Below, in pieces: positions 54,359 through 61,378 of a DNA stretch of 64,000 bases. Position 1 is the first letter of the stretch; each line of letters starts with the position of its first letter. This DNA is from Pseudoclavibacter helvolus. GTDB lineage: Bacteria > Actinomycetota > Actinomycetes > Actinomycetales > Microbacteriaceae. The notes beneath the pieces are model-generated. The model was not told the origin of the DNA and searched no databases. It worked only from the letters and a program-made list of their open reading frames with translations. The position numbers and the translations under genes were made by a program. The stretch lies in contig NZ_JACHWJ010000001.1 in assembly GCF_014191305.1 (NCBI RefSeq), positions 372,001-436,000 of the forward strand. The letters are read 5' to 3'.

Positions 54359-54442
54359 ATGGCGGAGAAAGCTGTTCTCCTCGTTGGCTGGAGCCGCGCG
54401 ACGCTGTACCGACACAAGAAAGCACACACAGCGCGCGAGTAA
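54359..54442 (+). pseudogene. Probable C-terminal remnant of a second serine recombinase
   Basis: Twenty-seven codons end in GWSRATLYRHKKAH before a TAA. The piece SRATLYR is identical to the C-terminal helix-turn-helix of the intact recombinase at 55224, while surrounding residues differ, so it is not a simple local copy. The catalytic domain is missing, perhaps removed by the IS407-type insertion upstream. The interval 54159-54573 otherwise holds only this remnant and site D. Confidence 0.45.
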
Positions 54443-54510
54443 TGAGCGACCGAGTGAGCTCTTCGGACGCGCCTCTGCAGTGACACCCCTCCCCCGGCTG
54501 CACCCACCGA

Positions 54511-54550
54511 GTGAGACATCTCGAAACCCATGGGTTTTGAGATGTCTCAC
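54511..54550. repeat. Cassette boundary site D, 40-bp palindrome
   Basis: Twenty-base arms with one mismatch around a central AT (54530-54531); each arm reads GTGAGACATCTCAAAACCCA inward, with one G for A on the left. An accessory box CTCCCCCGG lies 32 bases to the left of the core, so the site is oriented opposite to sites E and G. Confidence 0.85.
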
Positions 54551-54573
54551 GGCTCGTTCGTAGGCACGAGAAG

Positions 54574-54927
54574 TCATCCCCCCAGTAAGTGCCAGGTCCC
54601 CACCCCGTAGGCCGTAATCGTAACGATCAGCAACGCCCAGAACGCTCTCGCGGGCTTCGAGAAGTTACCCGCCAGGACCCCTGCCGCGCTAGGGAAAATG
54701 GTGAGAACAGCGAGCAGCAGCCCCACGGTGATCACTCCAAGGACATTGGGTCCAGAGCAGTCGGTGGTCTCCTCTGTGCAGGACTTGAACGGAGCTCCTG
54801 CGCCCGACGCGTCGTAGCTGCCCGCGAACATGAAGATGAGCATCACACCCAAGCCGAAGGGGGTGCTGAGCAGTGCTGCCGTGACTAGTCCGACGAATAC
54901 ACCGAGGAGTTTGCGTGGATACGTCAC
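54574..54927 (-). CDS. Small membrane protein (cassette gene)
   Basis: A 117-residue protein with three or four hydrophobic segments and an external loop holding two cysteines (KSCTEETTDCSG). No family recognised. It is the only gene between site D and site E, which are in opposite orientation, so it may lie on an invertible 545-bp segment. ATG at 54927 preceded by GAGGAG, a good ribosome site. Confidence 0.65.
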   Translation of the reverse strand: MTYPRKLLGVFVGLVTAALLSTPFGLGVMLIFMFAGSYDASGAGAPFKSCTEETTDCSGPNVLGVITVGLLLAVLTIFPSAAGVLAGNFSKPARAFWALLIVTITAYGVGTWHLLGG

Positions 54928-55062
54928 TCAGAGCTCCTCCCGTTTGGATCCCGACCTTGATGCACTCTAGCCACGCCCAGAACCGCGTTCTTGCCGGACC
55001 AGCTAACGATTGTGCACACGACGCCACCGCTGATCACAGCTGAATCACGCCATAGTTAGATC

Positions 55063-55170
55063 GTCACAAAACCCTAGGGTTACGCGACAGCGCCGATGAG
55101 ACACCGGACCGGAGGAGCGGGCGGCGGAATCTCGCGGCAGTCAGATTCTCAAAACCATGTTTCGTAACCG
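55063..55170 (+). repeat. res-like region: site E, accessory segment and site F upstream of the recombinase
   Basis: Site E (55063-55088) has halves GTCACAAAACCC and GGGTTACGCGAC around TA. An accessory stretch with CCGGAGGAG at fixed spacing follows, then site F (55145-55170), halves ATTCTCAAAACC and GTTTCGTAACCG around AT, 82 bp from E. It directly precedes the recombinase gene, the usual position of a resolvase res site. The same E-to-F layout is repeated at 60944-61031. Confidence 0.75.
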
Positions 55171-55223
55171 ACTCACCCAGGACGTGTCGCAGGGGTCGGT
55201 TTTGCGAGACGTATGGTGCATGA

Positions 55224-55886
55224 ATGACCAAGCTCATCGGCTACGCCCGCGTCTCGACCCGACACCAGGACACCGATCGACAGGAAGTCGATCTGCGCGC
55301 AGCCGGTGTTCGCGCCGACGACCTCTACTTGGATCGAGGAGCGTCAGGCGCGAACGCCTCCCGACCCGCACTCGACGCAGCGTTGAGGGCGCTCGAACGT
55401 GACGACACCTTCGTGGTGACGACCCTTGATCGCCTCGGACGCTCGACCGGCAACATGCTCACGCTCGCCGAAGAGCTCCGCGACGAAGGAGTCGCACTGC
55501 GGGTTCTGAACTTGGGCGGGGGAGACGTGGACACGTCGACCCCGATGGGGTCCATGGTGTTCACCGTCATGGCTGCGCTCGCGCAGATGGAGTTGGAGAT
55601 CAAACGCGAACGCGTCCTGGACTCCGTGAGTAAGCGTCGAGCATCTGGAGCTGACCTCGGGGGACGCCCCCGGAAGATCACAGACAGCCAACTGCGCAAC
55701 GCCGCCCAGTTGATCGCGGCCGACGTCCCGGTGGCCGAAGTTGCCCGGAACCTCGGCATCTCCCGCGCCACGCTGTACCGGCGGCTGTCAGAGGTAAACC
55801 CCGCAGCCGCGGAGCTACACGAAGTCGCAGAGGGAACACACCCTCCGGCACTTCACGGCCTAACGACCCCAGTCAAGCGCCTGTAA
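55224..55886 (+). CDS. Serine recombinase, Pin/Hin resolvase-invertase type
   Basis: A 220-residue small serine recombinase. The catalytic domain starts IGYARVSTRHQDTDRQ with nucleophile Ser11, and has TTLDRLGRSTGNML and the E-helix MAALAQMELEIKRERV. The C-terminal helix-turn-helix (about 155-195) reads VAEVARNLGISRATLYRRL. It is complete and should cut at a 2-bp centre within a 26-bp palindrome, as in the hix and res sites of its relatives. The sites E and F just upstream are the natural candidates. Confidence 0.94.
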   Translation: MTKLIGYARVSTRHQDTDRQEVDLRAAGVRADDLYLDRGASGANASRPALDAALRALERDDTFVVTTLDRLGRSTGNMLTLAEELRDEGVALRVLNLGGGDVDTSTPMGSMVFTVMAALAQMELEIKRERVLDSVSKRRASGADLGGRPRKITDSQLRNAAQLIAADVPVAEVARNLGISRATLYRRLSEVNPAAAELHEVAEGTHPPALHGLTTPVKRL

Positions 55887-55971
55887 TTACCACAAGGCGG
55901 GCATCTGCTGAGTCGGGTGCGATCGTCCGCATGCGTACGGGAATACGGCGTCGAGCCTTGCTGTTTCGCCT

Positions 55972-55988
55972 GTACCCCCTAGGGGTAT
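55972..55988 (+). promoter_or_regulatory. CsoR-type copper operator
   Basis: The near-palindrome GTACCCCCTAGGGGTAT resembles operators of the copper-sensing CsoR repressor. It lies 40-56 bp upstream of the copper ATPase ATG. No csoR gene is present in the window. Confidence 0.65.
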
Positions 55989-56027
55989 CTCAGAACAGAG
56001 ACCGATCAGCGCACCTAGGAGGACCTC

Positions 56028-58100
56028 ATGGTCCAGATGCATGCACATCACAACGAGCACGCCCACCACGACCATCAACCGGAGAGTGAGCACGCGGGGC
56101 ACGGCGGGCACTCTGGACACGGAGACCATGTCGCGCAGTTCAGGAAGTTGTTCTGGGCGAACCTGATCCTCGCGGTCCCAGTGATCGTCTTCTCGGGGAT
56201 GTTCGCGATGCTCCTCGGCTATCAACTCCCTGATGCGGCGTGGGCGATGTGGGTGTCACCGATCCTCGGCACGGTCATGTACGTGTGGGGCGGAGCTCCG
56301 TTCCTCTCGGGTGCTGTTGCCGAACTCCGTTCCCGCAAGCCCGGAATGATGCTCCTGATCGCTCTGGCGATCACGGTCGCGTTCGTCGCGTCGTGGGGTG
56401 CGAGCCTAGGGCTGCTCCACCACGAGCTCGAGTTCTGGTGGGAGCTGGCGCTGCTGATCGTGATCATGCTGCTCGGGCACTGGATCGAGATGCGCTCCCT
56501 GGCCCAGACGACCTCGGCGTTGGATTCGCTCGCCGCACTGCTGCCCGATGAGGCGGAACGAGTGCAGGGGGACGTTGTGTCGAAGGTCGCGCCCGCCGAT
56601 TTGGCGGTCGGTGACGTCGTGATCGTGCGCCCCGGCGGGAGCGTTCCTGCCGACGGCGTGATCGTCGACGGGCAAGCCGACATGGACGAGTCCATGGTGA
56701 CCGGCGAATCGAGCACGGTCGCACGAGGTGTCGGTGATCCGGTCACCGCGGGCACCGTCGCGACTGATTCCGGGCTCCGTGTCGCCGTGAGAGCAGCCGG
56801 CGAGGACACGACGCTCGCCGGGATCCAGCGGCTGGTCACCGATGCGCAGAACTCCACGTCGCGCGCGCAGCGAATCGCGGATCGCGCCGCAGCCTGGCTT
56901 TTCTGGTTCGCGCTGATCGCCGCAGCCATCACCGCGCTCGTGTGGACGCTGCTCGGCTTTCCGGATGCGGCCGTCATCCGCACGATCACCGTCTTAGTGA
57001 TCGCCTGCCCCCACGCCTTGGGGCTGGCGATCCCACTGGTGGTGTCAATCGCAACCGAACGCGCAGCACGAGGTGGCGTGCTCATCAAGGACCGCCTGGC
57101 ACTCGAGAGCATGCGCACCGTCGACGCCGTGCTTTTCGACAAGACGGGCACACTGACCAGAGGGGAACCGATCGTGACGGCCATCGCCCCTACCACTGGG
57201 CATTCCGCTGAGCAGGTCCTCGCGCTCGCCGCTGCCGCCGAATCCGACAGCGAGCATCCACTCGCCCGGGCGATCCTGCGCGCAGCCGCGGACCGGGAGC
57301 TGTCGGTGCCCACCGCGAGCGGGTTCAGGTCATCGCCCGCCGTCGGCGTGCGCGCGGACGTGGACGGCGCGGAGATTCGCGTGGGTGGCCCCCGCCTCCT
57401 CGCGGAGCTCGGCGAAGAGGAACTCGACGCGTCCGCCGATTGGAAGGCCGCGGGCGCGATCATCCTGCACGTCGCGCGAGAGGGCCGCGTCATCGGGGCG
57501 CTCAGTCTTGCCGACGAGATCCGCCCCGAATCCCGCGAGGCCGTCGACGCACTCCACAAGCTGGGCGTGGAGGTCGTCATGATCACGGGCGACGCGCAAG
57601 CGGTCGCCTCCGCCGTCGGCGACGAGCTCGGCATCGACCGAGTCTTCGCGGGGGTGCGTCCCGAGGACAAGTCAGCGAAGATCGCGGAACTGCAGAGCGA
57701 AGGCAAGAAGGTCGCGATGGTCGGTGACGGCGTGAACGACGCCCCTGCCCTCGCGCAGGCGGACGTGGGCATCGCGATCGGTGCCGGAACGGATGTGGCC
57801 ATCGCGTCGGCCGGCGTGGTCCTCGCCAGCGACGACCCCCGCTCGGTGCTCTCGGTCATCGAGCTCTCGCGGGCGAGCTACTGCAAGATGCGGCAGAACC
57901 TCTGGTGGGCAGCTGGCTACAACCTGTTGTCTGTCCCTCTCGCCGCGGGCATCCTCGCCCCGATCGGATTCGTCCTCCCCATGTCGATCGGCGCGATCCT
58001 CATGTCCGCGTCCACCGTCGTCGTCGCCCTCAACGCGCAGCTGCTCCGACGCCTCGACATCGCTCCCGCGCTCAGCGCACGACGCATTCTCGACCGATAG
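56028..58100 (+). CDS. copB: CPH-type P1B copper-translocating ATPase (CopB-like)
   Basis: A 690-residue heavy-metal ATPase. The first 45 residues are His-rich, likely binding metal, in place of CxxC domains. Membrane helices follow; the metal-site motif is CPH (327-329), typical of the P1B-3 group reported for copper or silver export. TGES is at 225-228, the phosphorylated Asp371 in DKTGTLT, and GDGVNDAP at 566-573. It probably pumps copper out of the cytoplasm. A CsoR-type operator upstream supports copper control. Confidence 0.95.
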   Translation: MVQMHAHHNEHAHHDHQPESEHAGHGGHSGHGDHVAQFRKLFWANLILAVPVIVFSGMFAMLLGYQLPDAAWAMWVSPILGTVMYVWGGAPFLSGAVAELRSRKPGMMLLIALAITVAFVASWGASLGLLHHELEFWWELALLIVIMLLGHWIEMRSLAQTTSALDSLAALLPDEAERVQGDVVSKVAPADLAVGDVVIVRPGGSVPADGVIVDGQADMDESMVTGESSTVARGVGDPVTAGTVATDSGLRVAVRAAGEDTTLAGIQRLVTDAQNSTSRAQRIADRAAAWLFWFALIAAAITALVWTLLGFPDAAVIRTITVLVIACPHALGLAIPLVVSIATERAARGGVLIKDRLALESMRTVDAVLFDKTGTLTRGEPIVTAIAPTTGHSAEQVLALAAAAESDSEHPLARAILRAAADRELSVPTASGFRSSPAVGVRADVDGAEIRVGGPRLLAELGEEELDASADWKAAGAIILHVAREGRVIGALSLADEIRPESREAVDALHKLGVEVVMITGDAQAVASAVGDELGIDRVFAGVRPEDKSAKIAELQSEGKKVAMVGDGVNDAPALAQADVGIAIGAGTDVAIASAGVVLASDDPRSVLSVIELSRASYCKMRQNLWWAAGYNLLSVPLAAGILAPIGFVLPMSIGAILMSASTVVVALNAQLLRRLDIAPALSARRILDR

Positions 58101-58213
58101 TGGGTGGAAGGCGCGTGCGCGGCTGGGGTGGGTTCCCTGCCCCGGCCGCGCAGGCCACTCCCTGGCGCAGCTGGGGCACGGCACGCCGCGCGCCGGCTGG
58201 TGGGCTGCGTGGG

Positions 58214-59338
58214 TTAGGCGCTCGCGCCTTGCAGGGGTGGGGAAACGACGGTGCTGGGGGTGTTGTACTGCTTGAGGAACGCGAGGCCGTCGAGCTTCTG
58301 ACCTGCGGAGTCTTGGACTTCGAGGTGCAGATGCGGTCCTGTGGATGTGCCGGTGTTGCCAACTTGGCCGATCTGGTCGCCCACTCCGACCACGGCTCCC
58401 ACCTGGAGCGTCGCGGAGCCCTCGAGCATGTGTGCGTACACGCTCCGGTACGTGGCCCCGTCGATGACGTGCTCGAGGGTGATGTTCACTCCCAGACCAC
58501 CGTTGTCCGTGGAGGTGACGCTCGTGACGACGCCATCCGCGATCGCCCCGATGGGTGTGCCCTGGGCTGGCGCGAAGTCCACGCCCATGTGGTTCGTACT
58601 TCCGATGCCGCCCGGGGAGACCCGAGGTCCGAAGTCGTCCGTAATCGCGACACCGACCGGGAACGGCCACTGCACGGGGGCGGACAGGTTGTTCGTGAAC
58701 GCGCCGTTGTCAACCAGCGTCGCGAGGTTCGCGGTGGCGGCCGACCCCACCGTCGTCACCGAGTAGACAGAGTCGCGCTCACGCGCGCTCGTTCCCTCAC
58801 CAGTCACGGTGAGCGTCTGGCTTGGAGCACCGGACGCGGGCTGCACGAGCGCCGCCGCCCCAGTCTCGGCAACCCGATCATGGTTGGTTGGGACTGCCGT
58901 GGCTGGCAGCGCAGCGAACGCGGCGACACTGCCGGCGATCCCCAGTCCGAGCGCACCACCCGCGAAGCGGAGCGCGGTCTTGCCGCTGCGGTGGGGGCGT
59001 CCCGAACGGATCGTCGCGCCCTCCACATCGAGATTGTGGAGGCCAGTGCCCTCACACTCCGAGGATTCTGCGTCGACCTCAGCCAACACCAAAGCGGGCG
59101 TAGAGCTATGGTTGGTCTCCGGCCGGCTCGCCGGAACACTAGTTGGAAGGCTGGGCGTGGACGCTGGCGCTGGCGACTCGCGCCGGTCGATGCGACCTGC
59201 GCGCTCCGCGTCACGTCGCTCCCGCCGCGTCGACAGAACTGGCGCTGCACTCGTGACCGGGCCACGACCCGCCTCAGCCAGGGCGCGCTCCTGCGCGCGC
59301 AGTTCCCGACGAGTACTCGCGTGTGAGTCATGGTGCAT
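58214..59338 (-). CDS. M23-family metallopeptidase, membrane-anchored
   Basis: A 374-residue protein with a long charged cytoplasmic N-tail, one hydrophobic segment near residues 130-150 (FAGGALGLGIAGSVAAFAAL), and a C-terminal LytM/M23 domain with HMGVDFAPAQGTPI and the zinc motif HLHLEV. It would cut peptidoglycan cross-bridges outside the cell, or act as a non-enzymatic activator. ATG at 59338 after GGGAG. Its direct role in a copper cluster is unclear, but it is inside the res-flanked block and points toward copB. Confidence 0.9.
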   Translation of the reverse strand: MHHDSHASTRRELRAQERALAEAGRGPVTSAAPVLSTRRERRDAERAGRIDRRESPAPASTPSLPTSVPASRPETNHSSTPALVLAEVDAESSECEGTGLHNLDVEGATIRSGRPHRSGKTALRFAGGALGLGIAGSVAAFAALPATAVPTNHDRVAETGAAALVQPASGAPSQTLTVTGEGTSARERDSVYSVTTVGSAATANLATLVDNGAFTNNLSAPVQWPFPVGVAITDDFGPRVSPGGIGSTNHMGVDFAPAQGTPIGAIADGVVTSVTSTDNGGLGVNITLEHVIDGATYRSVYAHMLEGSATLQVGAVVGVGDQIGQVGNTGTSTGPHLHLEVQDSAGQKLDGLAFLKQYNTPSTVVSPPLQGASA

Positions 59339-59497
59339 GTGGACACTCCCGCAGATCAAGCCACCCCTGGATGGGAGCCGCCCGGCAAAGATAACAGAAT
59401 TATCACGTTTGTCTCGGATTCATAACGTAAGGTTCTGATAGGTGTCACGGGGCGGCGACTGACTCGCGGGCAACACAGAGATTGCCGCCAATGATCG

Positions 59498-59515
59498 GGT
59501 ACCCTCCGGGGTAAC
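59498..59515 (+). promoter_or_regulatory. Second CsoR-type copper operator
   Basis: GGTACCCTCCGGGGTAAC resembles the palindrome at 55972 (GTACCC core, GGGGTA core). It lies 33-50 bp upstream of the DUF6153-like start, so this gene and the DUF305 gene are probably co-regulated with the ATPase. Confidence 0.55.
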
Positions 59516-59547
59516 TGATGAGCGTGCGAACGGAGAGAGGTGGCGTC

Positions 59548-60018
59548 ATGGAGACCACTCCTGAACGACCTCGCGGCATGCTGGCACGTACCACCGTCAC
59601 GGTGCTCCTGCTCCTGGGGATACTGCTCGGGCTGGCGAGCGTGCACGCGCTCGTGACTCACTCTCTGCACGAAACCGCGCACAGCCACACCCTCGTCAGC
59701 GAGCCAGCAGGACACGCTCCGTCCGCAGCGCAGGCGGGCCACGTTGCCGCGATCGACGGCCTCCAGTACGGCGAGCAGCGAAGCGTCGTTCCCGTCATGC
59801 CTTGCGACGACTGCCTGATGGGGCCAGCGGGCGTGATGGTCGCGCTGTGCGCATTCCTCCTCCTCACTGTGGCCGCCGCAGCCGTCCTCTTCCGCCACCT
59901 TTCGACGGGGACGGACAGAACCATGGCCACGGCGTGGCCGCCTCGTGGCCCCACACCCAGAGCCGAGTTCCATGTCTTCCGCATACCCCTGACCGTTCTG
60001 ACTGTCTGCCGGATCTGA
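59548..60018 (+). CDS. DUF6153-like membrane protein
   Basis: A 156-residue protein with an N-terminal membrane helix (TVTVLLLLGILLGLASVHALV), an extracytoplasmic His-rich loop (HSLHETAHSHTL, CDDCLM with a CxxC pair) and a second helix near 100-125. It resembles the small DUF6153 proteins found beside DUF305 genes in Actinobacteria. His and Cys in the loop suggest copper binding outside the membrane, as inference. ATG at 59548 follows GAGAGAGG; an ATG at 59518 is in frame. Confidence 0.75.
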   Translation: METTPERPRGMLARTTVTVLLLLGILLGLASVHALVTHSLHETAHSHTLVSEPAGHAPSAAQAGHVAAIDGLQYGEQRSVVPVMPCDDCLMGPAGVMVALCAFLLLTVAAAAVLFRHLSTGTDRTMATAWPPRGPTPRAEFHVFRIPLTVLTVCRI

Positions 60019-60105
60019 TTGCTCGTCCGGTCGCGACGCGACCGCTCCGTCCCCACGGGGCAACGTGCAGATCCCCACCCACAGACTCAGATCGGACAAC
60101 CCCTC

Positions 60106-60720
60106 ATGAAGCACTCACGCATCGCGCTGCTCTCAACTACCACGCTCGCCGTAGCCCTCACGCTCGCCGCGTGCTCACCCACCAGCGCACCCGAAGACAT
60201 GGGCGGCATGGACCACAGCACCATGACTGAAACCACGCCATCACCGTCATCCGAGGCAACCGGCGACGCCAACGACCAGGACGTGATGTTCGCGCAGATG
60301 ATGGTCCCCCACCACGAACAAGCCGTCGAGATGTCGGACATGATCCTCGCCAAGAGCGACATCGACCCCGAGGTCACCACCCTCGCCGAGGAAATCAAAG
60401 CCGCGCAGGGACCCGAGATCGAACAACTCAACCAATGGTTGAGCGACTGGGGCGCTGCGTCCATGTCCGGAATGGACCACAGCATGGACGGCATGATGAG
60501 CGACGAGGACATGGCGAACCTCGACGCCGCTGCCGGCGACGAAGCATCTCGCCTGTTCCTCGAGCAGATGATCGAGCACCACGAAGGAGCCATCACGATG
60601 GCTCAAGAAGAAGTCGACAATGGTCTCAACTCGGACGCCACAGCCCTCGCCCAGACGATCGTTGACACGCAAACAACCGAGATCGAGACCATGAGAGAGC
60701 TTCTCACTTCCCTCGCGTAA
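60106..60720 (+). CDS. DUF305 lipoprotein
   Basis: A 204-residue lipoprotein with lipobox LAAC (Cys about residue 23), a Met/His-rich stretch MGGMDHSTM, and two DUF305 repeats, each with the metal-binding look of FAQMMVPHHEQAVEMSDM and LEQMIEHHEGAITMAQEE. Another Met/His run (MSGMDHSMDGMM) lies between. Such proteins bind copper outside the membrane and protect against it. ATG at 60106. Followed by a strong hairpin. Confidence 0.92.
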   Translation: MKHSRIALLSTTTLAVALTLAACSPTSAPEDMGGMDHSTMTETTPSPSSEATGDANDQDVMFAQMMVPHHEQAVEMSDMILAKSDIDPEVTTLAEEIKAAQGPEIEQLNQWLSDWGAASMSGMDHSMDGMMSDEDMANLDAAAGDEASRLFLEQMIEHHEGAITMAQEEVDNGLNSDATALAQTIVDTQTTEIETMRELLTSLA

Positions 60721-60746
60721 CGCACGGTCAACGAAGCTCAACACAA

Positions 60747-60787
60747 GTGCCCCGGGCGCAGCGCACGCCAGCGCCAGCCCGGGGCAC
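60747..60787 (+). terminator. Terminator hairpin after the DUF305 gene
   Basis: Perfect 11-base arms GTGCCCCGGGC (60747-60757) and GCCCGGGGCAC (60777-60787) with a 19-base loop, 26 bp after the stop codon. Confidence 0.75.
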
Positions 60788-60943
60788 CTCTCACGCCCCA
60801 CGAATCACCAAGTCAAGAACACGAGCAACACGGCACAGCTCGCCACTTGCGGGGAATTCCGCGACAGGGAGCACGACCATCCCGACACATAAAAAATGAA
60901 ACCCGCAGGCCACCCCCACCAATCCCTCCCTCGGTGTGGAGGT

Positions 60944-61031
60944 GATGCGAAACCCATGGGTTTTGAGACGCCGCGACTGAGACAACGAACCGGGGGAGTG
61001 GGGACCGGAAATCCGCGACACGCGATTCTCA
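60944..61031 (+). repeat. res-like region: site G with accessory segment, distal subsite broken by an IS
   Basis: Core halves GATGCGAAACCC and GGGTTTTGAGAC around AT (60956-60957). The next 75 bases align with those after site E: ACTGAGACAACG, CCGGGGGAG, GGAAATCCGCG and a final GATTCTCA where site F would start. The IS3 remnant begins at 61034, so the second subsite is cut off. Orientation is direct relative to site E. Confidence 0.8.
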
Positions 61032-61033
61032 TA

Positions 61034-61378
61034 ATGAACCGTCCCAGGTTCTGTGCCGCTTCTATGCGGGGATCGGCTCTCTGTTGAGAGTCGCGTAGTG
61101 GGCCGCCTCGTATTCGTGGGGGCTGACCATTCCGAGGCTACCGTGGAGCCTTCGGTGGTTGTACCAATCGACCCAGCCGGCGGTGGCGAATTCGACGTCC
61201 GCGGCCGTTTTGTACGGACCGTCGTGGAACACGGTCGTGCGGATGCACTCGGCTTTGTAGAGGCCGTTGATGGTCTCCATGAGTGCATTATCGTACGCGT
61301 CGCCGACGGTCCCGATCGAGGGAGCGATGCCCTCGATCGCAAGGTGCTCAGTGAGCCGAATCGACGTGTACTGACCGG
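61034..61378 (-). mobile_element. Remnant of a third IS3-family element
   Basis: One end of an IS3 element is present, starting TGAACCGTCCCAGGTTCTG at 61034. On the minus strand the C-terminal 106 codons of its OrfB survive (61062-61380): GTVGDAYDNALMETINGLYK with the catalytic Glu, and WYNHRRLHGSLGMVSPHEYE. The rest of the element is missing beyond the IS30 insertion. Confidence 0.88.

Noticed and set aside
54168-54503. Minus-strand frame of 111 codons left of site D
   Set aside because: It overlaps the serine recombinase remnant and the accessory box of site D, and has no protein-like features.
55522-55900. Possible CRISPR or other repeat arrays in the accessory region
   Set aside because: The recurring palindromes are irregularly spaced (0.08 to 5.8 kb) and enclose genes; no short regular spacers are present anywhere in the window.
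60805-61032. Minus-strand open frame across site G
   Set aside because: It runs through the recombinase site and accessory boxes, has no ribosome site and no recognisable composition.
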